64,000 nt of DNA. Origin: Centrapalus pauciflorus (Eukaryota > Streptophyta > Magnoliopsida > Asterales > Asteraceae). The position numbers and the translations under genes were made by a program. Below the pieces are notes generated by a model. That model was not told where the DNA came from and searched no databases. It worked only from the letters and a program-made list of their open reading frames with translations. Every line of letters starts with the position of its first letter. Position 1 is the first letter of the stretch. Location: positions 248,001-312,000 of the forward strand of contig JAANYP010007127.1 in NCBI GenBank assembly GCA_020465985.1, in the 5' to 3' direction. Shown one piece after another: positions 54,266 to 64,000 of this stretch.

Positions 54266-54740
54266 GTATAAACATTAGTATTATACATGATTTAGGTAGC
54301 CTAGGACTTATTTATTGCAAAAAATCGACGAATTTTGAAGGTTTAAGGGTTTAAACTTTGTGATTCAAAATCACAAGTTTTAACCGGTAAAACTTCAAAT
54401 AAGTTACATATATCTTCGATTAGAACCTAATAGGACTAGTGAATACTATTTTCTAAGTCTAATGGGGTTTAAATCATGGATTTGTGTTCGAAAGTGATCG
54501 AATTCGAACATGTTCATCATGCTTGCATTTTTCAGGAAATTCGAATTTGTCAACAAACTCGAATTCAAGTCAAATTCGAACATGTCCTTCGAATTTAGTC
54601 TTAAAGTCGAAATATTTGCATAATTTTAATTTCAAACTTGTAGAAATTCGATTGTGTTCGATTGTATAAAACAAATTCGAAATTAAACAAGTTTCATTTT
54701 TCTTTTTCACTTCTAATATATGTTATTGTTTAATGTGCAG
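54266..54740 (+). other. Candidate 5' UTR intron before ORF3 (element D)
   Basis: Possible donor CTAG/GTATAA at 54266; strong acceptor TTATTGTTTAATGTGCAG ending at 54740, with a TTCTAAT branch-like motif 30-40 nt upstream. The ORF3 ATG follows 2 nt later. The acceptor is more convincing than the donor. Confidence 0.38.
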
Positions 54741-54742
54741 AT

Positions 54743-57571
54743 ATGGGTGAAAGAGCATTTTTACAAAAACATAATATGGTGATATCGCCAGATAGGGAGC
54801 TTCCTGAAGCTCAAGCTTTTCGGCACTCCAGCGTCTCATATACTCTGTCGCACAATGTACAAATAATATTGTCGTATGTCAGGCAATTCTGGGAACATTT
54901 GCAAGTTGATTGTACTGTGACGTCAACAGTGTTGAGAACTAGAGTTGGAGGTCAACTGATCGTTTTCTCAGCTGATATGCTCCGTCGAATTTTGCAACTC
55001 GAGACTATTGAACAAGAAGTAGGGTCAATCGATTTCACATTGAACATAAGGCAAGCAGCCTTTTTGGGCATGGGTTATGGACTCGATATAGCTAAAGCTT
55101 CCTATATGAAGAGCGGTTTGATAGGACAATGGAGGTACCTGGCACACGTGATTATGGTGTGCTTTGCACCGAAGAAGGAGTGTTTTGACTATATAGTATC
55201 CAAGATGCAGTCGGCTATGATTGCCTTGATATATAATAAAAGCTTCAGTTATACTGATATGTTGTTCGTGCACCAGATCACGGCTCCAGCGCGGGAAAGA
55301 TTTCTGATGTATCCGCGTTTTGTGATGATGTTAATCCGTCACTTTTTGCCGAATCTGCCTCAGCTGCCGGATATTCAAAGTGTGGCAGTTATTGATAAAC
55401 GTATTTTTGCAGACTGCCAGTCACATAACGCTCGTAGGGCTGAGCAGATTAGACCACTGGATGCACCTCTTTTTGGTGCAGTGGTATATCCAGAGTTTGT
55501 AGCCCCTGTCGGGGAGAACTAGGCTGGAGAAGCACCACAGCCTCAGCCAGTGCAGCAACAGCAGCAACAGCCTCAGCAATCGCAACGGTCTCCACAGCAA
55601 CAAAGAAGAAGACAAAGAGCTACAGAAAGACCAATTCAGGCTTCGAGGCCAAGCTCAAGCAGAATTCAGGAATCATCGACAGCAGGTCCATCGTTGGACA
55701 CTGCGGGTCCTTCAAATGTGGCACCAGCATTTGATCCTAGGGCAGTGACCCTCGAGGAAATTTGGGCTCATGGGACTCAGGCCCAGGAGGATATTACCAC
55801 TGAACTTAATGATTCTATCTTGGAGCCTCCAGCTGATTACGATGATATTATGAGAGAGATAGATGAATATCAGCCGGAGGAAGAAGGTCAAGCAGTGACC
55901 ACCTCAGAATCGGAGTCTGAAGATGTTGAAGAGTTAGAAGTCGAAGAAGTAGCAGTTCAGTCAGTTGATCCATCTGTTCGAATAGGCAGATACGAATCAT
56001 GAATTGTGGTCAGTGAGAGAGAGGCAGAAAAGAGAGTGACGAGAGGATCAGATGATGATGATTCTGATTATAAAGTAGAAGATCATACTCCTCTCGTGCC
56101 AAGGCAACAGGCAAAAAGGCACAGATTCATGCAGGGAGCTTCATCACGTCTGCTCCAGAGCCTGAGATTCCTGCTGTTCAGCCATCCGTTCAACCATCCA
56201 TCACACCATCACCAATCACATCTGTTCCACCCACATCGTCCACATTCACTAAAAACCAGCGATTCACTGAGCTAAGGAACAAAGTAGATTTCCAGACAGT
56301 CTAAATCTTCCAGCTTACCAAAGCAGTTAATGAACTTCAAGCGCATAATGCCAGAATTGATCAGGAGAACATTGAACTGAATTCAACTGTTGCTAATCCA
56401 GGGTGACATCACAGAGCTTCTGAGATCAAGACAATGAATTCCCTCCTCGAGCAGTTAATGAAAAATCTTCAATCTCAGGGGGAGACAAGCTGCAAAGAAT
56501 CTGAAGAGATGAGGAGAGATGAGGATGACGCCAATGATCCCGAAGCAAGAAAAGAGAGTGAGCTAGTAGATTTTCCAACTGCTCAGCAAGCAACAGTTTA
56601 GGGGGAGTCGAGTCAGTCCACAGTAGGAGAAGGTGCTGAAGGGGAAGCTTCAAAATCTGTAGGGAGCGAAATGATTGAGGCTCTAACGGATATTGAAGAG
56701 GAAGAAATAGTTTTTGATTTTGAAGATGATGTAGAATAATTGGAAGAAGGGGAGGTTGTTCCTGAAGACAAAGCTGATTGGAAAATCTGACGATGAGATC
56801 ATGGAAGATGAAGATGATAATGTTGATGAAGTGATCATTCACTCACAACCAATCACAGAACTATACGTGCAGAACGAGCAAAATGTGATTGATATTGATG
56901 AGATTAAATTGACATCTGTAGAAGATTCTGTACCAGAGGAGGTCGAGAAAGAACCAACCAGGGCTGAACTGTTAAATATGTGGTTCCGCAAGGGAGAGAA
57001 GAAGACAGAGCCAAAGATGAAAAGGAGGATGAGAGTACCAGGGTCTGAAAATATTTCCGGTGGAATTCTCAGCTGGTTCTTCGACAGAGAACTGCAGCCT
57101 TTTATACTGAAGAGAAGAGACAGACTCCAGTACCTTAGGCGAATGCTTAAAGTGTTTAATACATTGCCGAAGGTAGAATTGAAGGAGTTAGCCTGGAAAG
57201 AGTTAATCAATATCGGTGAGGACCCATATGCTGAAGTTATCGCAAAAATAATCAGAAAAGAGGGCAGATCCGGAAAATTCGAAAGGCTCAAGCCGAGGTC
57301 GGGAAAAAGAGTGGAGGATGAATCAAGGATAGATTCTCACTCGGGAATACCATGGGCTAAAATGGTTTACAAACCCGTTAGATGCTTAAAGAAAGTGCCA
57401 ATGAAGTCTATGCCACAAGATGTTCTCAGTAACCTACGAAAGCTACACGATCAGCCTATCCTCTTTCATGAAGGATGGAGATCCGAGGCTAGGAAATTCC
57501 AAAAGATAGTTAGAGTATGTATCGATATAGGCTTATATGCAGGTAGTAGCTTATATAGTTCAAGTGGTTAG
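54743..57571 (+). pseudogene. Element D ORF3 (env-position third ORF), broken
   Basis: Third ORF of about 940 codons downstream of pol. Residues 1-259 are open and hold the conserved domain: YVRQFWEHL, WRYLAHVIMVCFAPKK, MQSAMIALIY and FLMYPRFVMMLI. Then TAG (55520-55522), a Gln-rich/Arg-rich linker (QQQQQQPQQSQ), an acidic stretch (SESESEDVEELEVEEV), TGA (56000-56002), frame changes between 56130 and 56750, and an open 3' end (56756-57571) with MWFRKGEKKTEPKMKRRMRVPG and VRVCIDIGLYAG. The same domain order is seen in A. No signal peptide or hydrophobic span is clear, so an envelope role is doubtful. The ATG was chosen because it follows the acceptor site and aligns with A. Confidence 0.8.
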
Positions 57572-57592
57572 AAAAAATGTAAATAGTTAGAA

Positions 57593-57612
57593 GCTATCGT
57601 CAAGGGGGAGTC
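57593..57612 (+). promoter_or_regulatory. Polypurine tract, element D
   Basis: GCTATCGTCAAGGGGGAGTC precedes the LTR start TGTTAGTACA at 57613; it is nearly identical to the tract of C. Confidence 0.9.
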
Positions 57613-57789
57613 TGTTAGTACATCCTGTGTGACGATAGCAATCTAAGTATAGATAGCATTTTGTGTAAACCAATTTACTTGATACTAAATATTAACAAGT
57701 GTTTGATATATGTTTGATTATATATGTTTGATATTAATTGTTTGTATGTTTGAACTTAGGGTAACGTATTACAATAAGTTCAAACATAA
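57613..57789 (+). repeat. Element D, start of the 3' LTR (177 bp, cut by F)
   Basis: Collinear with 36575-36751 of the 5' LTR with about 10 differences. It stops at GTTCAAACATAA, where element F begins with TGTCACACCCC. Confidence 0.9.
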
Positions 57790-60204
57790 TGTCACACCCC
57801 GTTACCCCGGTTGGCAACGAAGCGCGACGTCGCGGAAGCGTAACCATAATCATAATGAACGACCACTATATGGACGTTTTCAAAAATACATCGGAGTAAC
57901 TTTAAAAGATATAAATGTTTTACATGACCCAAAATAATAAAGAGAAGTTCGCAAGGTACAGAGATTTAAATACATAATTAATTCATCCAAAATAATACAA
58001 ATAAATCTCCAATGGTTTGAAACTGAGTGCGACTCCTTAAATGCGGAAGCTTGAAAATACTACTGATGTGATGGACTTGCCTTAATTTCCTGAAATTACA
58101 CGCTAAAATACGTCAACAAAATTGTTGGTGAGCTCATAGGTTTACACGTAAATCTGACTTGTATGGACAACAATAATAGAGATTGAATTTATAAAATCAT
58201 AAATTCCTTGTTATGTATTACATATAAACCAACATGCAACCGAAGCTTAATTAAAAGTGAGTTTGCCCTGTGCAGTATTCTCATACGTAATACCGTGTGT
58301 TGAATATATATGCACCCGCTGTTAGTCACTCCGAACTAACCCGAGTGGGGGACATGACTCCCAATAGATCTATCCACAATATATTCGCGCTTACAAATAA
58401 ATGCAATTAACGGTTCATGATATAAGGGCTAATGGAACCACATGTGTAATACATAATAGAAACGAAGATATTTTCGTGTCCATATAAAACCGAAGCATGT
58501 ATTTCATCCCCAAAACAAAACAGTGTGAAAATAGGGGCTATGAGAACTCACCGGGGTTGTGATGGTAAAAATCTAGCGTAAAAAGCTTTTAGCATAAGTG
58601 CATGGATGATGCGTCGAGTGAGTTTAATCGAGTCCTAAATGATAATAAGGACTTAATATCTCTAATATATGATGATATATATATTTATAGATTTTTATGT
58701 CTTAAATCACCCAACATTACAAGTTTATAAATAAAATTCGCTTAAAACGTCAAGTTTATATATATATATAATTTTCCAGCTTTTTCGGAGGTTTTTCGGC
58801 CTACTTTGAGGCTGTTTTTGACCAAGCTCCAAAATGTTTTAGACTTTGGTTTTCTAGGACATTAAACTACTATATACAAAGGATTTTTAGAATCAAGAAC
58901 GGCCATTTTTCGAGATGTTTAGGTTGGTGAAAAAGCTCGTTAACAACCCTATGTTGGCCATTTTTGAGCTGTCAAACTTTCGGTTTCCCAAATAAATTCT
59001 GGAGGTCTTAAACTCCAAAATAAATTATAAAAAATACAGGTCTATAGTTAAGACATAGATCTAACTTTTGAGACAAGAATCAACTCATTTCGTTGAGTTA
59101 CGAATTAGTTATGATTTTTCAAAGTCGATATAAAGTTTCTGCCGAAATTCCGCAGTTTTATAAACTTGAAACAACTTATGATTGTTGTTGTTTATTCAAA
59201 GACAACTTGTATAAAAGTTGTAAAAGTTATATAACACATATATAACACATGTTTTCATAATATTAACATGTTTATAATGTGTTCATATATTCATATGCAC
59301 ATTTAAAGAAACAACTTAAAAATAAAAACTAGAAACCCATAAACTTGAGTTTTTATGAAACTTGTTGTTGTTGGTGATTATATATATTATGCAAGACTTA
59401 TATAAATATAAATGTATGATGAAATAAGTTAGTATTTACTTACTTTGAAGTGTTTAGAATATGCTTTTGAGTAGAAGTTGGAATCCTTGCAAGACTTGCA
59501 GCAAAACACTTGAATTTCTTGAAGAACACTTGAATGCAAAAGTTTGTGATGTGTGTGTGTATAGATCCGGTTTTTAGAGAAGAAAATGAGAGGTTTTTGT
59601 TGTTTGAAGTGTGGAAAAGAAGTGAGAAATGAGGTCTTATTTATAGGCAAAGTGTTTTGTCTTTCAAATGATGAAAGGCATGGAAAGTAGGAGGTTGTGT
59701 GCACTTTTTAAACAAAATGATTGTGTTTAAAGTAATATTAAAAAAAAATAGAAGTCAACCCCTAATTGGCACATGCCTATGGCTGGCCATACATGTATTA
59801 TACATGTAGTTTCATTTTTTTTTTTTGTATAAAAGTATTTAGAAATATATTCTTGTATTTCTCTTTTCTTGTAATTTTATAAATACTTATGGATGCATTG
59901 TTTTAATGAATTGTTTTAGTCTTGCATAATTAATGTTAAGTAATTGTATTAGTGTTTGATTAGTGTCACTAATCATAATTTAATTATGTACTTAGTTGAA
60001 TTAATCCCTCATATCGTAAATTGATCGGATTAATTGATTTCCCGATTCATCGCACCGATGAATTTGATTCTAATTAAGTTGAATTTTCTAATAAACCTTG
60101 TTAATCAATTGATTAATTTCTAATGACCACTGATTAGGTTATAATTGGCTATTAAATACATATTAGGTCATTGTTGCTAACCTGGTTTAGTGCCGGATGT
60201 TACA
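57790..60204 (-). repeat. Element F, 3' LTR (2415 bp)
   Basis: TGTCACACCCCG at 57790 to GGATGTTACA at 60204 (minus strand TGTAACATCC...GGGTGTGACA). A TATAAATAAGACC box lies on the minus strand at 59635-59646. Contains low-complexity AT runs (58753-58770, 59812-59826). No gene is seen in it. Confidence 0.85.
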
Positions 60205-60239
60205 GTCTCCTCCTGTTAAGGGAATTTCGTCCCGAAATT
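60205..60239 (-). promoter_or_regulatory. Polypurine tract, element F
   Basis: Minus strand TTAACAGGAGGAGAC directly precedes the LTR start TGTAACATCC, with CGGGACGAAATTCC upstream, as is usual at the 3' end of plant Gypsy elements. Confidence 0.75.
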
Positions 60240-63200
60240 TTATCTTGTTTTGTCAGGGGTATTGCTACTTAAGAGTAGATGAGAGTATCTTTGCTTTAAC
60301 TTGCCTTTGCATGCCCTAGTGAATTTTGGTTCATGCCTAGAATTGCATCTGACCTTGAGGATGGGTATACGACTGTGCTTCAATCCTTTGACCTTATGGT
60401 CCATGATTTCAACCGGCTCTTGGATGAAGCGAAGTTTATCAGTTAGTTGGATCTCTCCCAAGGGGTAACAAGGGTCTCCACTAACAAACACTTCTTCTTA
60501 TTCGATACATGGAAGGTATTGTGCATGCTGCTAAGCTCTGGTGGTAACTCTAAACGATAAGCTGCGAGTCCAATTCCCTTTCAGACTTTGTATAGCCAAT
60601 GTATCGAGGGTTTAATTATCATTGTTTCCCAAATCATAACACACCCTTCCATGGCAAGACTTTCATCAGTACTTGTTCTCCTAATTAGAACTCAAGGGAT
60701 TTTCTATTTTTATCTGCATAACTTTCTTACCATCGCAGGCAACTTTTAGTCAATTCCATATCTGTACTATCCTTTTGGTAGTTTCGTGAATAGTCTTAGG
60801 GCCAGTGATTTGGCTATTTCCTACTTCTACCCAACAAATCAGCGATCGACACTTTCGCCCGTAGAGGGCCTGGAGCAGCTTTAATACTCGAGTGATAGCT
60901 AGTGTAGTTAATAATTCCACTAAGGCAATTGAGTATCCATTACACAGGCTCTTAATGTGTGTTCTAGGGTTTGGATCGTTCTATTATTCTGACCATTGGT
61001 CTGAGGGTGATATGTGGTACTCATGTCCAAGTTTGTATCCAAAGCTTGCAGTAATAATTGCCAAAAGTCTAGATGTAAATCTGCTATTCATATCCGAAAT
61101 GATTTAAATAGGCACTCCGTTTCCGGAGACGACTTCCTTGAGGTACGTTTGGACTAGCTTATTCATTCTGTTGTTCTCCTTGATTGGTAGGAATTTGCGG
61201 ATTTTGTTAGGCGGTCAACTAATACTCAAATGGTTTGCTTATGTTTGTCTTAACTTTGGAGCATGTTAGGAATTTGTTGACATATGTGGCAATGTCATCC
61301 TTCATGTTAGGCCACCCGTATAGCTCCTTAAGGTCATGATACATGTTATCGGATCCGGGGTGAACGACATATCTTAATTTGTGTCCTTCATCCATAGCCA
61401 GCTTTCTTATTCCACCAAACAGAGTAATCAGATTCTATTCATGAAATATCGATTTTTATTAGCCCTTATCCTAAAATATTTATCCACTTGTACTCTTAAC
61501 GGCTTAGCTCATTAGTTTTCCTCAGGTGATAACGAATTTTTCACGGTTGCAATTACTTATTAGTTCCATCCAACGGTACTACTTCGTATTCGACTCTTTC
61601 TGGTTCAAGATGTGTTGGAGGCTCTTATGGTCTGTGAATACAATACACTTCATACCGTACAACTAATGTCTCCAAGGATAAAGACTACTGCTTCAAGATC
61701 CAGATCATGCGTTGTGTAAATCACCTAGTGAACCTTAAGTTTTCATAAAGCATAAGCTATGACCCTATCTTTCTATATCAACCAACTGTGTGAAGCGTCA
61801 CAGTAATCTACAAATTTCTTGCTTCTCTTGGATAAAATAAGCGCACTGCGTAGTTTGTGCTTTAATAACTGTTATGATGTCTCCTGATTCTCGCCCCAAT
61901 CATACTAAATGTCCTTTCGGGTCAGTTCTGTTAGAGCTCCGGTGATCTTTGAGAAATTTTTAAATAATTGCCTATAATAAGTGGCAAGTCTTAAGGACTG
62001 TCGTATCTCTATGGGGGTTCTAAGAGTTGTCCAATTCCTGATAGCCTCGATATTTGCGGGGTCGACTTGGATCCCTTTACTATTGATCACGTGACAGAGA
62101 AATCTTACCTATCTTAGCCAAAAGTCAAACTTAGAAAGCTTGGCATGTGGTTGTCCTTTCTTTAACAACTCTAGAATCAGTCTTAAATGTTTGCTCGTGC
62201 TCCTTCTTGTTTCGTGAGTAGATTAAGAAGTCATTCAAGAATGCAATCACGAATTTGTCTAGATAAGGTTTGCACACCCGATGAGGTCCATGAGTATCGT
62301 TGGGGCATTGGTTAATCCAAACGGCATTAATAGGAATTTATGATGACCGAAACGGAATCTGAAGGGTGTCTTTGGAATATCTTTCTTGCGAACTCTAACC
62401 CGATGATAACCAGACCTTAGGTCGATCTTCTAATAGAAGCTTAATTCTTGGATTTTGGTCAAACAAGTCATTGGTCCTTGTGAGCGGGTATTGATTCTTT
62501 TAGTTTAGTTAGCTCTCGGTAATTGGTGCATATTCTGAAGGTTTCATCATTCTTCTTTATGAACAAAACTGGAGCTCCTCCAAAGCGAGGAACTCGGTTT
62601 CATAAACCTTTTATCTAAGAGCTCCTATAGTTGGTTGGACGATTCATACACTATTGATGGGGCTAACCAGCCTGGTGCTCGAGCCACTGGTGCCGCACCT
62701 GATACTAGGCTGATTTTTGGATTTGAATTTCCTCGATGTTGGGAGTTCAGGTAAGTGTTCTGGAAAAACTTTGGGGTAACCATAAGTAATAACAATATTT
62801 TCGAGCCGCTTTCCCTTTGGCTCCCTCTCTATCAACACTTTAGGGTCCTAATGCTAGAAATGATGCTTACTTTGGTATTTCTTGCTTTGCGTTGGACAGT
62901 AAGGACCTTCTTATTGGCTAAAGGTATATGAACTGTGTTCTTGTTGCATACTATTTCCACACGATTTTCGATAGCCAATCCATGCCCATGACCACGTAAA
63001 CACTTCCCAGTTTGATGGGTATCAAGTCTGTTTCAAAGTGTCGGCCTACTAATTCTAAGGAGCATCCTCGACTTATATTATTTGTCTTAAGCGTCTCACT
63101 GTCATCAACCTCAATAGCATAAGTAGCACTTAATGGAATTTATCTGCTTAGTGAACTTAGTGGATATAAAGCTCCTATCAGCACCAGTATCAAATAGTAG

Positions 63201-64000
63201 AAATGCATAAGTGGTATCTAATGGGGTAAGAGGATAAGTCTAGTGGGTTTGAAATTTCTTAGGCAGATAGTCACAGCTTTATCTTCTCCTACGCAGAGTT
63301 GTAGTTAAAACTTGATTCCTCATAAAAGTTCTTGATACTTAATCTTTGTATATGATATGGTCAGAATTTTCTGATAAATTCTTAAGCCTTATTTACCCTA
63401 AGATATATAAGATAGTATAGCCTAGATAAATACTATAAAATGGTAGAAGGGTATGAGATGCCTCTGGGGTTTCCTCGTACTCCAGAGCGTTAAGTCGTTG
63501 GGTTAGTTCTACATTACGGGCTTTGCGCTCTGCTAGGCGCTGTCACAATTTGTCTATTCCGTCTTGTTGAATCGCTTGGGTATTCTGGTTGTCCAAAGGT
63601 ATATTGAGGGTTTGTATTGCCTCCTGTTTAATCCTTGCAAAGATCTCACCGACATCTTGGTGGATTTTGTTGAAATTGGAGGTCGTTTGTGGCGGCCCTT
63701 GCCACTAACAGGGGCATCGTTTGTTACATAGGTTTCTGGGTAAGTGTCGGCACTTGAGAGGAAGATGGTGTTCCGACTTCAAACTGGTTTTGGATCCCTT
63801 CCTCGTTTCTCCACTCTTATAGAGTGTGAGGCATCCATCCCCACTGTCCTACGTTCGCCTATCGTTACAGTTGCGGGCTTGGCTGATGAGTAGGTACCGG
63901 GATAGACTCCCGTTGTGCTAGTCACAACCTTTTCCTAGGGGTGAACTTCCTTAATGGTCCATTGGATGGCTTCTGAATAGGGTGTAGGGTGGCATATGCG
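60240..64000 (-). pseudogene. Element F gag-pol, heavily decayed
   Basis: Minus-strand fragments in order: gag-like Gln/Pro-rich sequence near 63450-63830; protease FDTGADRSFIS near 63160-63195; RT start (FPEHLPEL) near 62750; RT active-site region near 62240 (LNDFLIYS-like, catalytic Asp pair damaged); the FLCHVINSKGIQVDPANIEAI block at 62100-62030 and YYRQLFKNFSKI; integrase scraps near 61000-61350; and the chromodomain-like end LRFIQEPVEIMDHKVKGLKHSRIP at 60440. Stops and frameshifts are frequent. In contrast to E, the RT passes through the FLGHV position without any intron. Confidence 0.8.

Larger units (their letters stand above)
52710..54742 (+). other. Element D spacer between pol and ORF3
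   Basis: No gene in 2.0 kb. It is collinear with the spacers of A and C: an A/T-rich tract, a GTGTTGGTAGGC block (53037), three palindrome units (53283-53458), then TTCGAA/ATTCGAA words (53990-54090 and 54485-54670) and a TATA box. It ends in a splice-acceptor-like site right before the ORF3 ATG. Confidence 0.7.
36575..57789 (+). mobile_element. Element D, Sirevirus-like copia (interrupted by E, ends at F)
   Basis: Order: LTR (36575-37135), PBS, leader (split by E), gag, pol, spacer with palindromes, ORF3, polypurine tract and the first 177 bp of the 3' LTR. Without E it is about 12.5 kb. Gag, pol and ORF3 all carry stops, so the copy is dead. The two LTR pieces differ at about 10 of 177 positions, older than E's insertion. 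The target duplication cannot be checked because F cuts the 3' LTR. Confidence 0.9.
57790..64000 (-). mobile_element. Element F, decayed Ty3/Gypsy element (continues beyond window)
   Basis: Inserted in D's 3' LTR. On the plus strand it starts with an LTR (57790-60204), then the pol and gag regions read on the minus strand from 64000 down to 60240. The 5' LTR lies outside the window. The gene is heavily decayed despite D being its host, so its insertion may be old. Confidence 0.85.

Noticed and set aside
58745..58775. TATATATATATATA run and T-run near 59812 as functional elements
   Set aside because: Ordinary low-complexity sequence in an old LTR.
59429..59704. 91-codon minus-strand frame
   Set aside because: Within the LTR of element F, over the TATA region; composition is AT-driven and has no recognisable domain.
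1..64000. Host protein-coding genes, tRNA or rRNA genes
   Set aside because: All coding signals resolve to retroelement gag, pol or ORF3. TGGTATCAGAGC matches are primer binding sites beside LTR ends, not tRNA genes, and no cloverleaf was recognised.

Overview
The window is a stack of nested LTR retrotransposons from a plant nuclear genome. I see no host protein gene, rRNA, tRNA or CRISPR array. The evidence for a plant is: primer binding sites complementary to plant initiator tRNA-Met (TGGTATCAGAGC), Ty1/Copia and Ty3/Gypsy polyproteins of plant type, AAGGGGGAG-type polypurine tracts, and a third ORF downstream of copia pol as in plant Sireviruses. The style of this third ORF (QFW..., W-K/R-YL-H-I, MYPRF blocks) is one I associate with Asteraceae genomes. 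The family placement is an inference, not a proof.

Layout, using labels A-H. A (1-5333, +) is a Sirevirus-like copia deletion derivative: LTR end, tail of pol, long spacer, broken ORF3, polypurine tract and the start of the 3' LTR. B (5334-26485, -) is a copia element carrying an exact 4140-bp tandem duplication (ORF3 N-terminal half plus reverse transcriptase), then protease/integrase and gag. Its gag is split by C (17992-25103, -), a copia element with an uninterrupted 911-residue gag but almost no pol. From 26486 to 36574 lies older debris: decayed gag, two copies of a Gypsy-RT/ORF3 chimera (H1, H2), a 343-bp copia LTR, a Gypsy gag-RT fragment (G) and a copia 3' LTR (H). D (36575-57789, +) is a nearly complete Sirevirus-like copia with decayed gag, pol and ORF3. 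Its leader is interrupted by E (37223-45965, -), a young Ty3/Gypsy element with nearly identical LTRs, an AAAAA target duplication and one in-frame stop. Its 3' LTR is interrupted by F (57790 to beyond 64000, -), a decayed Ty3/Gypsy element with a 2.4-kb LTR.

The elements share features that gag/pol annotation alone does not explain. (1) In A and D the third ORF is preceded by its own TATA box and by a TGTGCAG splice acceptor directly before the ATG; B's third ORF has a short plant-gene-like 5' region instead. (2) In B, C and D the gag stop codon lies within or beside a CTAAC branch-point motif followed by a pyrimidine-rich stretch and TGTGCAG/G or TGTGCAG-like acceptor 20-21 nt away, suggesting splicing toward pro-pol. 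(3) Three Gypsy copies (E, G, H1) carry a 90-100 bp GT-AG intron at the same place in reverse transcriptase. (4) A, C and D keep three copies of a TGTAC-GTNA-GTACA palindrome between pol and ORF3. (5) Several families repeat their own palindromic words built on TTCGAA or GAATTC. Together these suggest retroelements with several spliced or internally initiated transcripts. All of this is read from sequence alone, without alignment or RNA data.
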